DNA from: an uncultured Christensenellaceae bacterium
GTDB lineage: Bacteria; Bacillota; Clostridia; Christensenellales; Borkfalkiaceae
Direction: 5' to 3'
DNA: 13,289 nucleotides
Assembly (NCBI GenBank): GCA_910587625.1
Contig: CAJUMW010000014.1
Location: forward strand, 1 to 13,289
The translations under genes were made by a program, and so were the position numbers. Positions 6,456 through 12,204 of this stretch are shown piece by piece (positions within the stretch are counted from its first letter, which is position 1; every line of letters begins with the position of its first letter). The notes under the pieces are model-generated. The model had not been told where the DNA came from. It saw only the letters and a list, made by a program, of their open reading frames with translations, and did not search any database.

Positions 6456-7619
6456 ATGGCTTACAACATTTATCTCAAAAAAGGTGAAGAAAAGAGAATT
6501 ATCAACGGGCACAGTTGGGTCTATGCCAACGAGGTTGCCAAAATCGATGGAAAAGATAAAAACGGTGCGCTTGCCAGCGTTTATTCCAACGACGGAAGAT
6601 TTATAGGCAAAGGTTATATAAATCACTCCTCTAAAATTCTTGTAAGAATATTTTTACGCGGAAACGATGAGGACGACAAGGATTTCTATTTAAAAAGCCT
6701 TAAATCAGCGAACGATTACCGAAGAAATTTGGGCTATGACAACTGTTACAGAATTGTGTTTGCGGAGGCGGATAATTTGCCGGCGCTAATTGTCGACAAA
6801 TACGGAGATTACCTCGTAATTCAATGTCTTTCCTTGGGAATTGATTTGCGCAAAAAATTAATTTGCGACTGTCTTGTAGAGCTATTCGCACCTAAGGGTA
6901 TTTTTGAGCGCAGCGACGTTGCTGTAAGAAAAAAAGAGGGACTGCCCGAAGTGAAAAATACGCTTTACGGGGAAGTCCCTGACTATGTTGAAATTGTAGA
7001 AAACGGTCTTAAAATGCTTGTGGACATAAAAAACGGACAAAAAACAGGGTATTTTCTTGACCAAAAGGAAAACAGATTTGCCGTTAGACGCTATTGTAGA
7101 GGTGAAGTTTTGGACTGCTTTTGCAACAGCGGAGGTTTTTCGCTAAACGCAGCCACTACGGCAGAAAAAGTCATCTCCTGCGATATTTCGGCGCTTGCAC
7201 TTAAAAATGTCAGCGACAATGCTAAACTTAATAATATAAAAAACATTCAAACGTTGCAAGGTGACGTTTTTGAAGTTTTAAGAAATTTCAGAAAAGAAAA
7301 AAGGCAGTTCGATGCCGTGATACTCGATCCCCCTGCCTTTTGCAAGTCCGCAAGCGAGGTCAAGGACGCTTACAGAGGTTATAAAGACATAAACCTTACC
7401 GCAATGAAGATTGTCAAGAGCGGCGGCTTTATAATAACCTGCTCGTGTTCGCATTATATGACTGCAACACTGTTTGAAAAAATGCTTTTCGAAGCCGCAC
7501 GCGAAAGCGGAAGACGCGTGCGTTTTGTTGAAGTTAAAACTCAAGCTCCCGATCACCCGTCGCTATTGAGCGCTGAAGAAACTAATTACCTAAAATTCTA
7601 TGTTTTACATCTTAACTAA
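6456..7619 (+). CDS. rlmI: Class I SAM-dependent rRNA (cytosine-C5) methyltransferase, RlmI-like
   Basis: The protein has an N-terminal PUA domain (about 1-80, with KRIINGHSWVYANEV) followed by a Rossmann methyltransferase domain. SAM-binding motif I is LDCFCNSGGFS (219-229), an acidic motif-II residue lies in SCDIS (241-245), motif IV is DPPAF (291-295) and motif VI is TCSCS (328-332). The motif VI cysteines include the expected catalytic nucleophile of m5C enzymes. The ending HPSLLSAEETNYLKFYVLHL is typical of the RlmI family, whose E. coli member methylates C1962 of 23S rRNA; the exact target here is inferred. Length (387 aa) is close to the family norm. The start agrees with homologues, yet no convincing Shine-Dalgarno sequence precedes it and the promoter geometry suggests a leaderless mRNA. 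It is monocistronic, divergent from the ABC operon and ends at a strong terminator. Confidence 0.93.
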   Translation: MAYNIYLKKGEEKRIINGHSWVYANEVAKIDGKDKNGALASVYSNDGRFIGKGYINHSSKILVRIFLRGNDEDDKDFYLKSLKSANDYRRNLGYDNCYRIVFAEADNLPALIVDKYGDYLVIQCLSLGIDLRKKLICDCLVELFAPKGIFERSDVAVRKKEGLPEVKNTLYGEVPDYVEIVENGLKMLVDIKNGQKTGYFLDQKENRFAVRRYCRGEVLDCFCNSGGFSLNAATTAEKVISCDISALALKNVSDNAKLNNIKNIQTLQGDVFEVLRNFRKEKRQFDAVILDPPAFCKSASEVKDAYRGYKDINLTAMKIVKSGGFIITCSCSHYMTATLFEKMLFEAARESGRRVRFVEVKTQAPDHPSLLSAEETNYLKFYVLHLN

Positions 7620-7663
7620 TAGAAAATATAGAGCTTATGTCTGACATAGTACATAATAAATAC

Positions 7664-7693
7664 AAAAAAATGCGGCTTTTGCCGCATTTTTTT
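7664..7693. terminator. Perfect bidirectional intrinsic terminator
   Basis: A 13-bp perfect stem, AAAAAAATGCGGC (7664-7676) with GCCGCATTTTTTT (7681-7693), closes a TTTT loop. The A and T runs provide a U tract in either direction. It serves the convergent methyltransferase gene (plus) and aminopeptidase gene (minus), whose stop codon is one base away. Confidence 0.93.
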
Positions 7694-7694
7694 A

Positions 7695-8921
7695 TTAAAA
7701 ACTCCAATTTCCGTTTTTAAATACCTGTACTCTTTTACCTTGCTTGGTTATGCCCACAATAGACATATCCTCGCTTCCTATCATAAAATCAACGTGAATC
7801 ATTGAACTGTTTACGCCAAGTTTTTCAAGCTCTTCCACACTGTATTTATCATAGCTTTCAATGCAGGCATTAAACCCTCTGCCAAGCGCTAAATGACAGC
7901 TTGCGTTCTCGTCAAACAACGTATTATAGAAAAGAACGCGTGTATTATTAATAGGTGAATCATGCGCGATCAAAGCAACTTCACCCAAGTATGCCGCCCC
8001 CTCGTCCATCGACACCATTTTTTCCAAAAGCGCCTGATTGCTTTCTGCATATACTTCGACTACCTTTCCGTTTTCAAAACGTATCCAAAAATTTTCAATA
8101 AGCTTACCTTGATAAGATAAAGGCTTCGTAGCGACAACTTTACCGTCTGCCCGACCGCGCATAGGTGTTGTAAACACTTCCTCACTTGGTATGTTGGGGT
8201 TGTAATATATCTTACTGCCGAGAGTATATTCTCCGCCGCCAAGGAATAATCCTTTTTCGTTTAGACCCACGGTAAATTGAGTTCCGTTCGAACTTTTATA
8301 TTCAAGCCTGTCAAATTTGTAGTCGTTTAAAAATTTGCAGCGCCTTGCAAGATTTTTGTTATGTTCCTCCCACGCTTTAATAGGGTCGGAATCTACGCGA
8401 GAACAATATAATATTTTCTCCCAAAGCTCTTCAACCGCATCCTCTTCGCTGATGTCGGGGTAAATTTTCTTTGCCCACTCTTTACCCGGAACGGCAGCAA
8501 TGCACCATTGATATCTTTCATCAAGTTTATCGCGGTATGGCTTAATAAAAGGATATCTCGCTTGATTTGCCTTTGCGATTTTGTCGCTGTCTGTACCGTT
8601 GAGTCCGTCGGGGTCGTCTGAATCAAGCCACAAAAGACAAGTGAGCTTTTCAACCTTTCTCTCCCACTCCGCTTTTTCAATTTCGGTAAATTCAGAAAGT
8701 GTTTCAAGGCTTCTGTAATTGTAATTGAGCTTAGTTACAGGCATATACGACCACTCGACTTTCACACGCTCTGCGCCGCTTTTATAACACTCTTCAACGC
8801 ACATAGCCACAAAATCGGGTTGGTCAAGTCCGCAACGTATAATAACCTCTTGCCCCTTTTGCACATTGAGTCCACACTTAATAATAAGTTCGGCATATTT
8901 TTGCAATCTATTTAATTCCAT
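7695..8921 (-). CDS. ampS: M29 family metallo-aminopeptidase
   Basis: This is a cytoplasmic metal-dependent aminopeptidase (AmpS/PepS/thermophilic aminopeptidase family) that removes N-terminal residues from peptides. The five expected metal ligands can be seen in order: Glu248 in NPNIPSEEVFTTP, Glu314 in AAYLGEVAL, His343 in ASCHLALG, and His376 and Asp378 in SSMIHVDFMIGS. Length (408 aa) is normal for the family, and there is no signal peptide. The start Met is preceded by AGAGG at 6-nt spacing. It has its own promoter in the 64-bp gap after the DUF4177-like gene and ends directly at the shared bidirectional terminator, so it is probably monocistronic with some read-through from upstream. 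Nothing is missing or frameshifted. Confidence 0.95.
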   Translation of the reverse strand: MELNRLQKYAELIIKCGLNVQKGQEVIIRCGLDQPDFVAMCVEECYKSGAERVKVEWSYMPVTKLNYNYRSLETLSEFTEIEKAEWERKVEKLTCLLWLDSDDPDGLNGTDSDKIAKANQARYPFIKPYRDKLDERYQWCIAAVPGKEWAKKIYPDISEEDAVEELWEKILYCSRVDSDPIKAWEEHNKNLARRCKFLNDYKFDRLEYKSSNGTQFTVGLNEKGLFLGGGEYTLGSKIYYNPNIPSEEVFTTPMRGRADGKVVATKPLSYQGKLIENFWIRFENGKVVEVYAESNQALLEKMVSMDEGAAYLGEVALIAHDSPINNTRVLFYNTLFDENASCHLALGRGFNACIESYDKYSVEELEKLGVNSSMIHVDFMIGSEDMSIVGITKQGKRVQVFKNGNWSF

Positions 8922-8949
8922 ATTAACCTCTAAAAGTTACTTTGGTTAA

Positions 8950-8978
8950 ATTATAGCACAAATTAAGTATTTTTGCAA
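8950..8978 (-). promoter_or_regulatory. Promoter of the aminopeptidase gene
   Basis: On the minus strand, TTGCAA (8973-8978), a 17-bp spacer ending in TGC, and a perfect TATAAT (8950-8955) form an extended -10 promoter. The predicted start near 8943 leaves a leader of about 21 nt containing the AGAGG site. Confidence 0.75.
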
Positions 8979-8985
8979 TAAAATA

Positions 8986-9177
8986 CTACTCTTCGCGTTC
9001 AAAAATCAAATCTATTTCTACCGTCTTTCCGCTTGCGCCTTGGTGTGTTGGCACATAGCCTTTATATTCAAATCCTTTTTTCGCATATTCGTTTATTAGC
9101 TCTCTGTGCCCTTCAAGAAACGCACTTCCCGGAGGACTGTTTTTAAGCTTTAAACTAACAAATACATATTTTTTCAT
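8986..9177 (-). CDS. DUF4177-like small protein
   Basis: A 63-residue soluble protein starting MKKYVFVSLKLK, with a central helix-like segment (ELINEYAKKGFEYKGYVP) and a C-terminal strand ending IDLIFEREE. This beta-alpha-beta pattern, with K-K-G-F-E-Y in the middle, fits DUF4177, a family of small proteins of unknown function; the assignment is from pattern memory. It is the last gene of the tetR-ABC operon. Its AGGAG site overlaps the stop codon of the permease gene and sits 6 nt before the ATG, so translation is coupled to the permease. It has no Cys, membrane segment or signal. It could be an accessory protein of the transporter or simply a passenger; the sequence does not decide this. 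Confidence 0.8.
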   Translation of the reverse strand: MKKYVFVSLKLKNSPPGSAFLEGHRELINEYAKKGFEYKGYVPTHQGASGKTVEIDLIFEREE

Positions 9178-9186
9178 AAAAAGCTC

Positions 9187-10119
9187 CTATTTCTTTGTAT
9201 TTTTAATTATTACTATTCCTACAAATGCAACCGCAAGCAATGCGCAGGTTCCCAGCAAGATACCATACATGGCGCCAAGCGGCACTTCATTGCCGAAAAA
9301 GTATAGATTTGCATCAAAACTGTCGCTCATTCCGTTAATAACATTCGAAATTGTTACCTCGTCAACAGTTTGCATACGCATTTCATCTGCAAACGCCTGC
9401 ATATAGCCGTTAATATAATGATGACGCATTATGCCTACGCCATAAGTTCCGGGTAATAACGAAAGAGTATTCCGAAGCCCCTCGGAAAAAGATGAAATAG
9501 GCATATATGCACCGCATATAAAGCCGTACATTGATGAAACCAAGGTTGAAACGGCTGAAAGTCCACCCTGAGTCGAAATAAAACTTTCAACTACCGCCGC
9601 AAGTAAAGTTCCAAACAATATTCCGCACACCATATCCACAATAATTAAAAATGCGTCTGAAACGGATATATACCACCCCACACAGGCAAGATATATGTGA
9701 CCTATTGCCATTACGACCAGCAAAACAATGAAAGTAACAAAAAAGTTTGAAACAAAGTAAGATATCGACAGCGTTGGGCCTTTAACGGGAGAAACCGTAA
9801 AATCGTTTATATTGCCCTCTATTTTATCGTTTATCATTACGACATTCGAACAAAATGCAACGGTAACCGCACTTACACTGAGTATAGACGACATAAGCCA
9901 GGCACCGGCGCAACCGTTTATAATACTTCCGTCTATGGTTAAATTGTTTTTCTCAAATACCTGATTAAAGCTATCTATATAAACATTTCTTAAAAAAGTC
10001 ACAAATAAAACAAACAATATTACGGGCGTTATCAATGACATACAGAACATAAAAGTGTCTTTAAAATAATATTTGGTGTTTCTTTTTATTAGTGAAACTA
10101 ATTTTCTACATTCTCCCAT
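9187..10119 (-). CDS. ABC-2 type transporter permease
   Basis: This is the membrane subunit of an ABC-2 exporter, working with the ATPase encoded just upstream. About six membrane helices are visible, near residues 24-43, 72-95, 120-146, 154-176, 185-206 and 281-305. ICGAYMPIS (201-209) matches the conserved region at the end of the fifth helix in ABC2_membrane proteins. A long loop of about 75 residues between helices 5 and 6 is probably extracytoplasmic. The basic N-terminus and NDFTVSPVKGPTLSISY after helix 2 are also typical. The ATG follows GAGG with 6-nt spacing inside the end of the ATPase gene, and only 1 nt separates the two genes. Family members export drugs, polyketides or cell-envelope polymers; the TetR neighbour favours a small toxic compound. 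Confidence 0.93.
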   Translation of the reverse strand: MGECRKLVSLIKRNTKYYFKDTFMFCMSLITPVILFVLFVTFLRNVYIDSFNQVFEKNNLTIDGSIINGCAGAWLMSSILSVSAVTVAFCSNVVMINDKIEGNINDFTVSPVKGPTLSISYFVSNFFVTFIVLLVVMAIGHIYLACVGWYISVSDAFLIIVDMVCGILFGTLLAAVVESFISTQGGLSAVSTLVSSMYGFICGAYMPISSFSEGLRNTLSLLPGTYGVGIMRHHYINGYMQAFADEMRMQTVDEVTISNVINGMSDSFDANLYFFGNEVPLGAMYGILLGTCALLAVAFVGIVIIKNTKK

Positions 10120-10120
10120 A

Positions 10121-11044
10121 TTAAACCTCGTTTATGTCCTTGCCCGTCACTTTTAAAAATACGTTATCCATATTGCCCTTTAAAACCTCATAGTCTTTAA
10201 AGATATGAGGATAAGCGCATATTATATCTGTTACAGCCGAAGTACTTTTAAGTTCAATCTCCAAATAGTCACGCTTTGTTTGAAAGTAAATAATTTTATT
10301 TTCTTGTTGCAGCTTATCCAATATACTTTGCATTTCACTCGTAACACCGTACAGTCTTATAAAATCGTTTGCATATTTGGTTTTCAGGTCGTGCGGAGTG
10401 CCTTCCGCCGCTTTTTTGCCGCTGTCGAGCACGACAACATAATCGGCTTCCGCCGCTTCTTCCATATAATGCGTTGTAAGAAATACAGTCAACCCCTGTT
10501 CTTTTCTTAACTTATCAATAATATTCCATACGGTAATTCTTGTCTTAGGGTCAAGTCCCGTAGTCGGTTCGTCCAAAATCAAAAGCTTGGGATTGTGAAA
10601 CAATGCGCGAGCAATATCCACACGCCTTTTCTGTCCGCCGGAAAGTTTTCCGACAGGGCGTTTTAAAATTTCATTCAAATCAAGCAGCTCGCATATTTCG
10701 TCAAGTCTTGTTCTAAATTTTGTTCCGAAAATACCATACATTGCCGCACGCGATTTTAAGTTATCCAACACAGTCATTTTTTTATCGAGCACGGAGTTTT
10801 GAAAAACTATACCGAGTATATTTTTAATTTTATCGGGCTGACTGTCTATATCGTAACCGCATATTTTAACTGTACCGCCGTCCTTTTTCAAAATTCCGCT
10901 AATAATATTTATAGTCGTTGACTTACCGGCGCCGTTTACCCCGAGAAAAGCAAACAGTTCCCCCTCTTTTACAACAAAAGAAATGTCGTCTACAGCCTTA
11001 ATGTCTTTAAACGATTTTTTTAAATTTTCTATTTCTATAATCAT
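10121..11044 (-). CDS. ABC-2 exporter ATP-binding subunit (DrrA-like)
   Basis: This is a single-domain ABC ATPase that energises the permease encoded next to it. It contains Walker A GVNGAGKST (35-43), Q-loop Gln82, signature LSGGQ (134-138), Walker B LLILDE (154-159) and switch His192, all canonical. A C-terminal extension (about 225-307) resembles that of DrrA-type ATPases. The reading frame could also start at a GTG at 11050, but that codon overlaps the ribosome binding site: AAGGAG lies 5 nt before the ATG at 11044. I therefore set the start at 11044 (307 aa). The AAGGAG also overlaps the tetR stop codon, so the genes are translationally coupled. Probably repressed together with tetR. Confidence 0.94.
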   Translation of the reverse strand: MIIEIENLKKSFKDIKAVDDISFVVKEGELFAFLGVNGAGKSTTINIISGILKKDGGTVKICGYDIDSQPDKIKNILGIVFQNSVLDKKMTVLDNLKSRAAMYGIFGTKFRTRLDEICELLDLNEILKRPVGKLSGGQKRRVDIARALFHNPKLLILDEPTTGLDPKTRITVWNIIDKLRKEQGLTVFLTTHYMEEAAEADYVVVLDSGKKAAEGTPHDLKTKYANDFIRLYGVTSEMQSILDKLQQENKIIYFQTKRDYLEIELKSTSAVTDIICAYPHIFKDYEVLKGNMDNVFLKVTGKDINEV

Positions 11045-11053
11045 AAACACTCC

Positions 11054-11605
11054 TTATAACCGCATAGACAAACCGAAATACGCGTCCGATACCATTTGAC
11101 TGACCAACTCGATATCCCAATCGATTAAATTATTTGCATACATACACGCTATTCCGTGAACAAAAACCCACAGTTCCGCATGCAATCTTTGCGCCTTATC
11201 TGCGTTATAGCCGTAATTTTTTATTATCATTTGAATTGAAGCTTTAAAGCTTAATTTCTGCCAATCCAAATCTTCACTCGGCAGGTTATTGAACATCAGT
11301 AATTTAAAAAGTTCTTTTTCCTCTTTGGCAAAACGTATATAGCCCATTCCCACAGCTTTATATTCAGGATACTTTTTTAAAGCTATTTCATCTTCTATAC
11401 ACTTGTCAAACCTTTCTATTAGCTTTTGAAAAATATCTTTTTTAAGCTCGTCTAAACCCTTATACGATAGATATATCGGCTGAGTAGAACATTTGCACCT
11501 CTTTGCCAAACTACGCATATTCAAAGCGTCTATGCCATTTTCCTGTACAAGCGCAAACGCCTCATTTAGAATGGTTTGCTTATGAATAACCTTTTTAGCA
11601 GGCAA
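11054..11605 (-). CDS. TetR family transcriptional regulator, WHG-type ligand domain
   Basis: This is a one-component repressor, probably controlling its own operon. Residues 1-60 contain the TetR DNA-binding domain, with the helix-turn-helix around 28-48 (NMRSLAKRCKCSTQPIYLSYK). Residues about 80-183 resemble the WHG ligand-binding domain, with KELFKLLMF (97-105) and LWVFVHGIA (145-153). The best start is a TTG at 11605, seven bases after GGGGGTG, giving MPAKKVIHKQ and a normal length of 183 aa. The longer frame to 11680 would begin at the TTG of the -35 box and add 25 Cys-rich residues encoded by the promoter and operator, so I reject it. The ATPase, permease and DUF4177-like genes follow without promoters. 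A palindrome in the leader is the likely operator. The ligand is unknown. Confidence 0.92.
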   Translation of the reverse strand: MPAKKVIHKQTILNEAFALVQENGIDALNMRSLAKRCKCSTQPIYLSYKGLDELKKDIFQKLIERFDKCIEDEIALKKYPEYKAVGMGYIRFAKEEKELFKLLMFNNLPSEDLDWQKLSFKASIQMIIKNYGYNADKAQRLHAELWVFVHGIACMYANNLIDWDIELVSQMVSDAYFGLSMRL

Positions 11606-11622
11606 AATCTTACACCCCCAAC

Positions 11623-11638
11623 AATAACAATTGTTATT
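11623..11638. promoter_or_regulatory. Candidate TetR operator
   Basis: A 16-bp perfect palindrome, AATAACAA followed by TTGTTATT, lies just downstream of the predicted tetR start point (about 11645) and just before its ribosome binding site. A second, overlapping palindrome TTATTAATAA spans 11634-11643. Size, symmetry and position suit binding of a TetR dimer that blocks its own operon. AT-rich palindromes can arise by chance, so this is a good candidate only. Confidence 0.6.
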
Positions 11639-11651
11639 AATAATTAACGTT

Positions 11652-11680
11652 ATTTTATCACAGCAGAAGTATTTTGTCAA
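11652..11680 (-). promoter_or_regulatory. Promoter of the tetR-ABC operon
   Basis: On the minus strand, a perfect TTGACA (11675-11680), a 17-bp spacer ending in TGA, and TAAAAT (11652-11657) form a strong extended -10 promoter. The predicted start near 11645 leaves a 39-nt leader that contains the palindrome and the GGGGGTG site. Confidence 0.85.
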
Positions 11681-11687
11681 GAGGATA

Positions 11688-11732
11688 TTAAATTAAAAAA
11701 GTCCCTTTCGGCGGATTTACGCCGAAAGGGAC
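11688..11732 (-). terminator. Intrinsic terminator of rnpB
   Basis: A perfect 13-bp stem, GTCCCTTTCGGCG (11701-11713) with CGCCGAAAGGGAC (11720-11732), closes a 6-nt loop. On the minus strand it is followed by TTTTTTAATTTAA. It starts 5 nt after the predicted 3' end of the RNase P RNA and separates it from the tetR promoter. Confidence 0.93.
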
Positions 11733-11737
11733 ATATA

Positions 11738-12092
11738 ATTTGAGATTAATCTGTAAGCCGAGTTCTGTCGTGTACGGTCATCTATCTAATCTTGCAGTCG
11801 CCTGCAAGCTCAAGCGATATTTACGGCTGTCGGCAGACGGGCAGCCTTTGCATTTAAGCAAGCCGATAGCCCAATCTTGCATCGGGTGGGGTTTAATTGG
11901 CTCTACTTGTTACCAAATAGACGGTGAGCTCTTACCTCGCCATTCCAACCTTACAGCATAAGCTGCGGTATATTTCTGTTCACTTTCCTTGAAGTCGCCT
12001 TCTCCTGCCGTTAACAGGCACCCTTGCCCTTTGATGCTCGGACTTTCCTCACGCTACTTTCATAGCCCGCGACCGTATAATTAACTCAAATC
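11738..12092 (-). ncRNA. rnpB: RNase P RNA
   Basis: This is the catalytic RNA that matures tRNA 5' ends, about 355 nt long. The conserved core is clear on the minus strand: GAGGAAAGTCC just after a short P3 hairpin (near 12040-12050), GGTAAGAGCTCACC (near 11922-11936), TAAACCCCACC with GCAAGA, and ACAGAACTCGGCTTA near the 3' end (11754-11768). The first and last nucleotides pair as P1 (ATTTGAG with CTCAAAT, extended past one bulge), and ACGGTC with GACCGT forms P2. The 5' end at 12092 agrees with the start predicted from the promoter. The layout resembles type A rather than the Bacillus type B. One oddity: the L15 GGU that pairs with the tRNA CCA end seems to read ATT (11895-11897). Open reading frames across this segment are not genes. 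Confidence 0.96.
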
Positions 12093-12098
12093 ATAAAT

Positions 12099-12128
12099 AT
12101 TTTAACATTTTTATTTAAAATAAAGCAA
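12099..12128 (-). promoter_or_regulatory. Promoter of rnpB
   Basis: On the minus strand, TTGCTT (12123-12128), an 18-bp spacer ending in TGT, and TAAAAT (12099-12104) form an extended -10 promoter. The predicted start, 12092, falls exactly at the first base of the P1-forming 5' end of the RNA, so the primary transcript probably needs little or no 5' trimming. Confidence 0.65.
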
Positions 12129-12146
12129 CTAATTTTACATTTATAT

Positions 12147-12175
12147 TTGCTTTTTAATTAATTTTATTTTACAAT
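12147..12175 (+). promoter_or_regulatory. Promoter of pyk
   Basis: TTGCTT (12147-12152) and TACAAT (12170-12175) are 17 bp apart. The predicted start near 12182 leaves a 23-nt leader containing GAGGT (12192-12196). The rnpB and pyk promoters lie back to back in a 112-bp region, and both use the same -35 hexamer. Confidence 0.6.
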
Positions 12176-12204
12176 ATTAATGATAATTTGCGAGGTAAAA
12201 TTTT

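Noticed and set aside
6369..6626. 85-codon open frame on the minus strand across the divergent promoter region
   Set aside because: It is antisense to the start of the methyltransferase gene, crosses both promoters and shows no domain or ribosome binding site.
7636..7648. Palindrome TATGTC-T-GACATA between the methyltransferase gene and its terminator
   Set aside because: The 1-nt centre cannot form an RNA hairpin loop, and the site is at a convergent 3' end where no promoter needs an operator; probably chance.
11045..11050. GTG start of the ABC-2 ATPase at 11050
   Set aside because: The GTG overlaps the AAGGAG ribosome binding site; the ATG at 11044 has correct spacing and begins directly with the conserved N-terminal strand.
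11606..11680. Extended N-terminus of the TetR protein with several Cys residues
   Set aside because: Its first codon is the TTG of the TTGACA -35 box, and the extra 25 codons cover the promoter and operator; a TTG at 11605 with a good ribosome binding site gives a normal TetR N-terminus.
11740..11961. 73-codon open frame on the plus strand
   Set aside because: It lies antisense within the RNase P RNA gene, has no ribosome binding site that I could see, and resembles no protein family.
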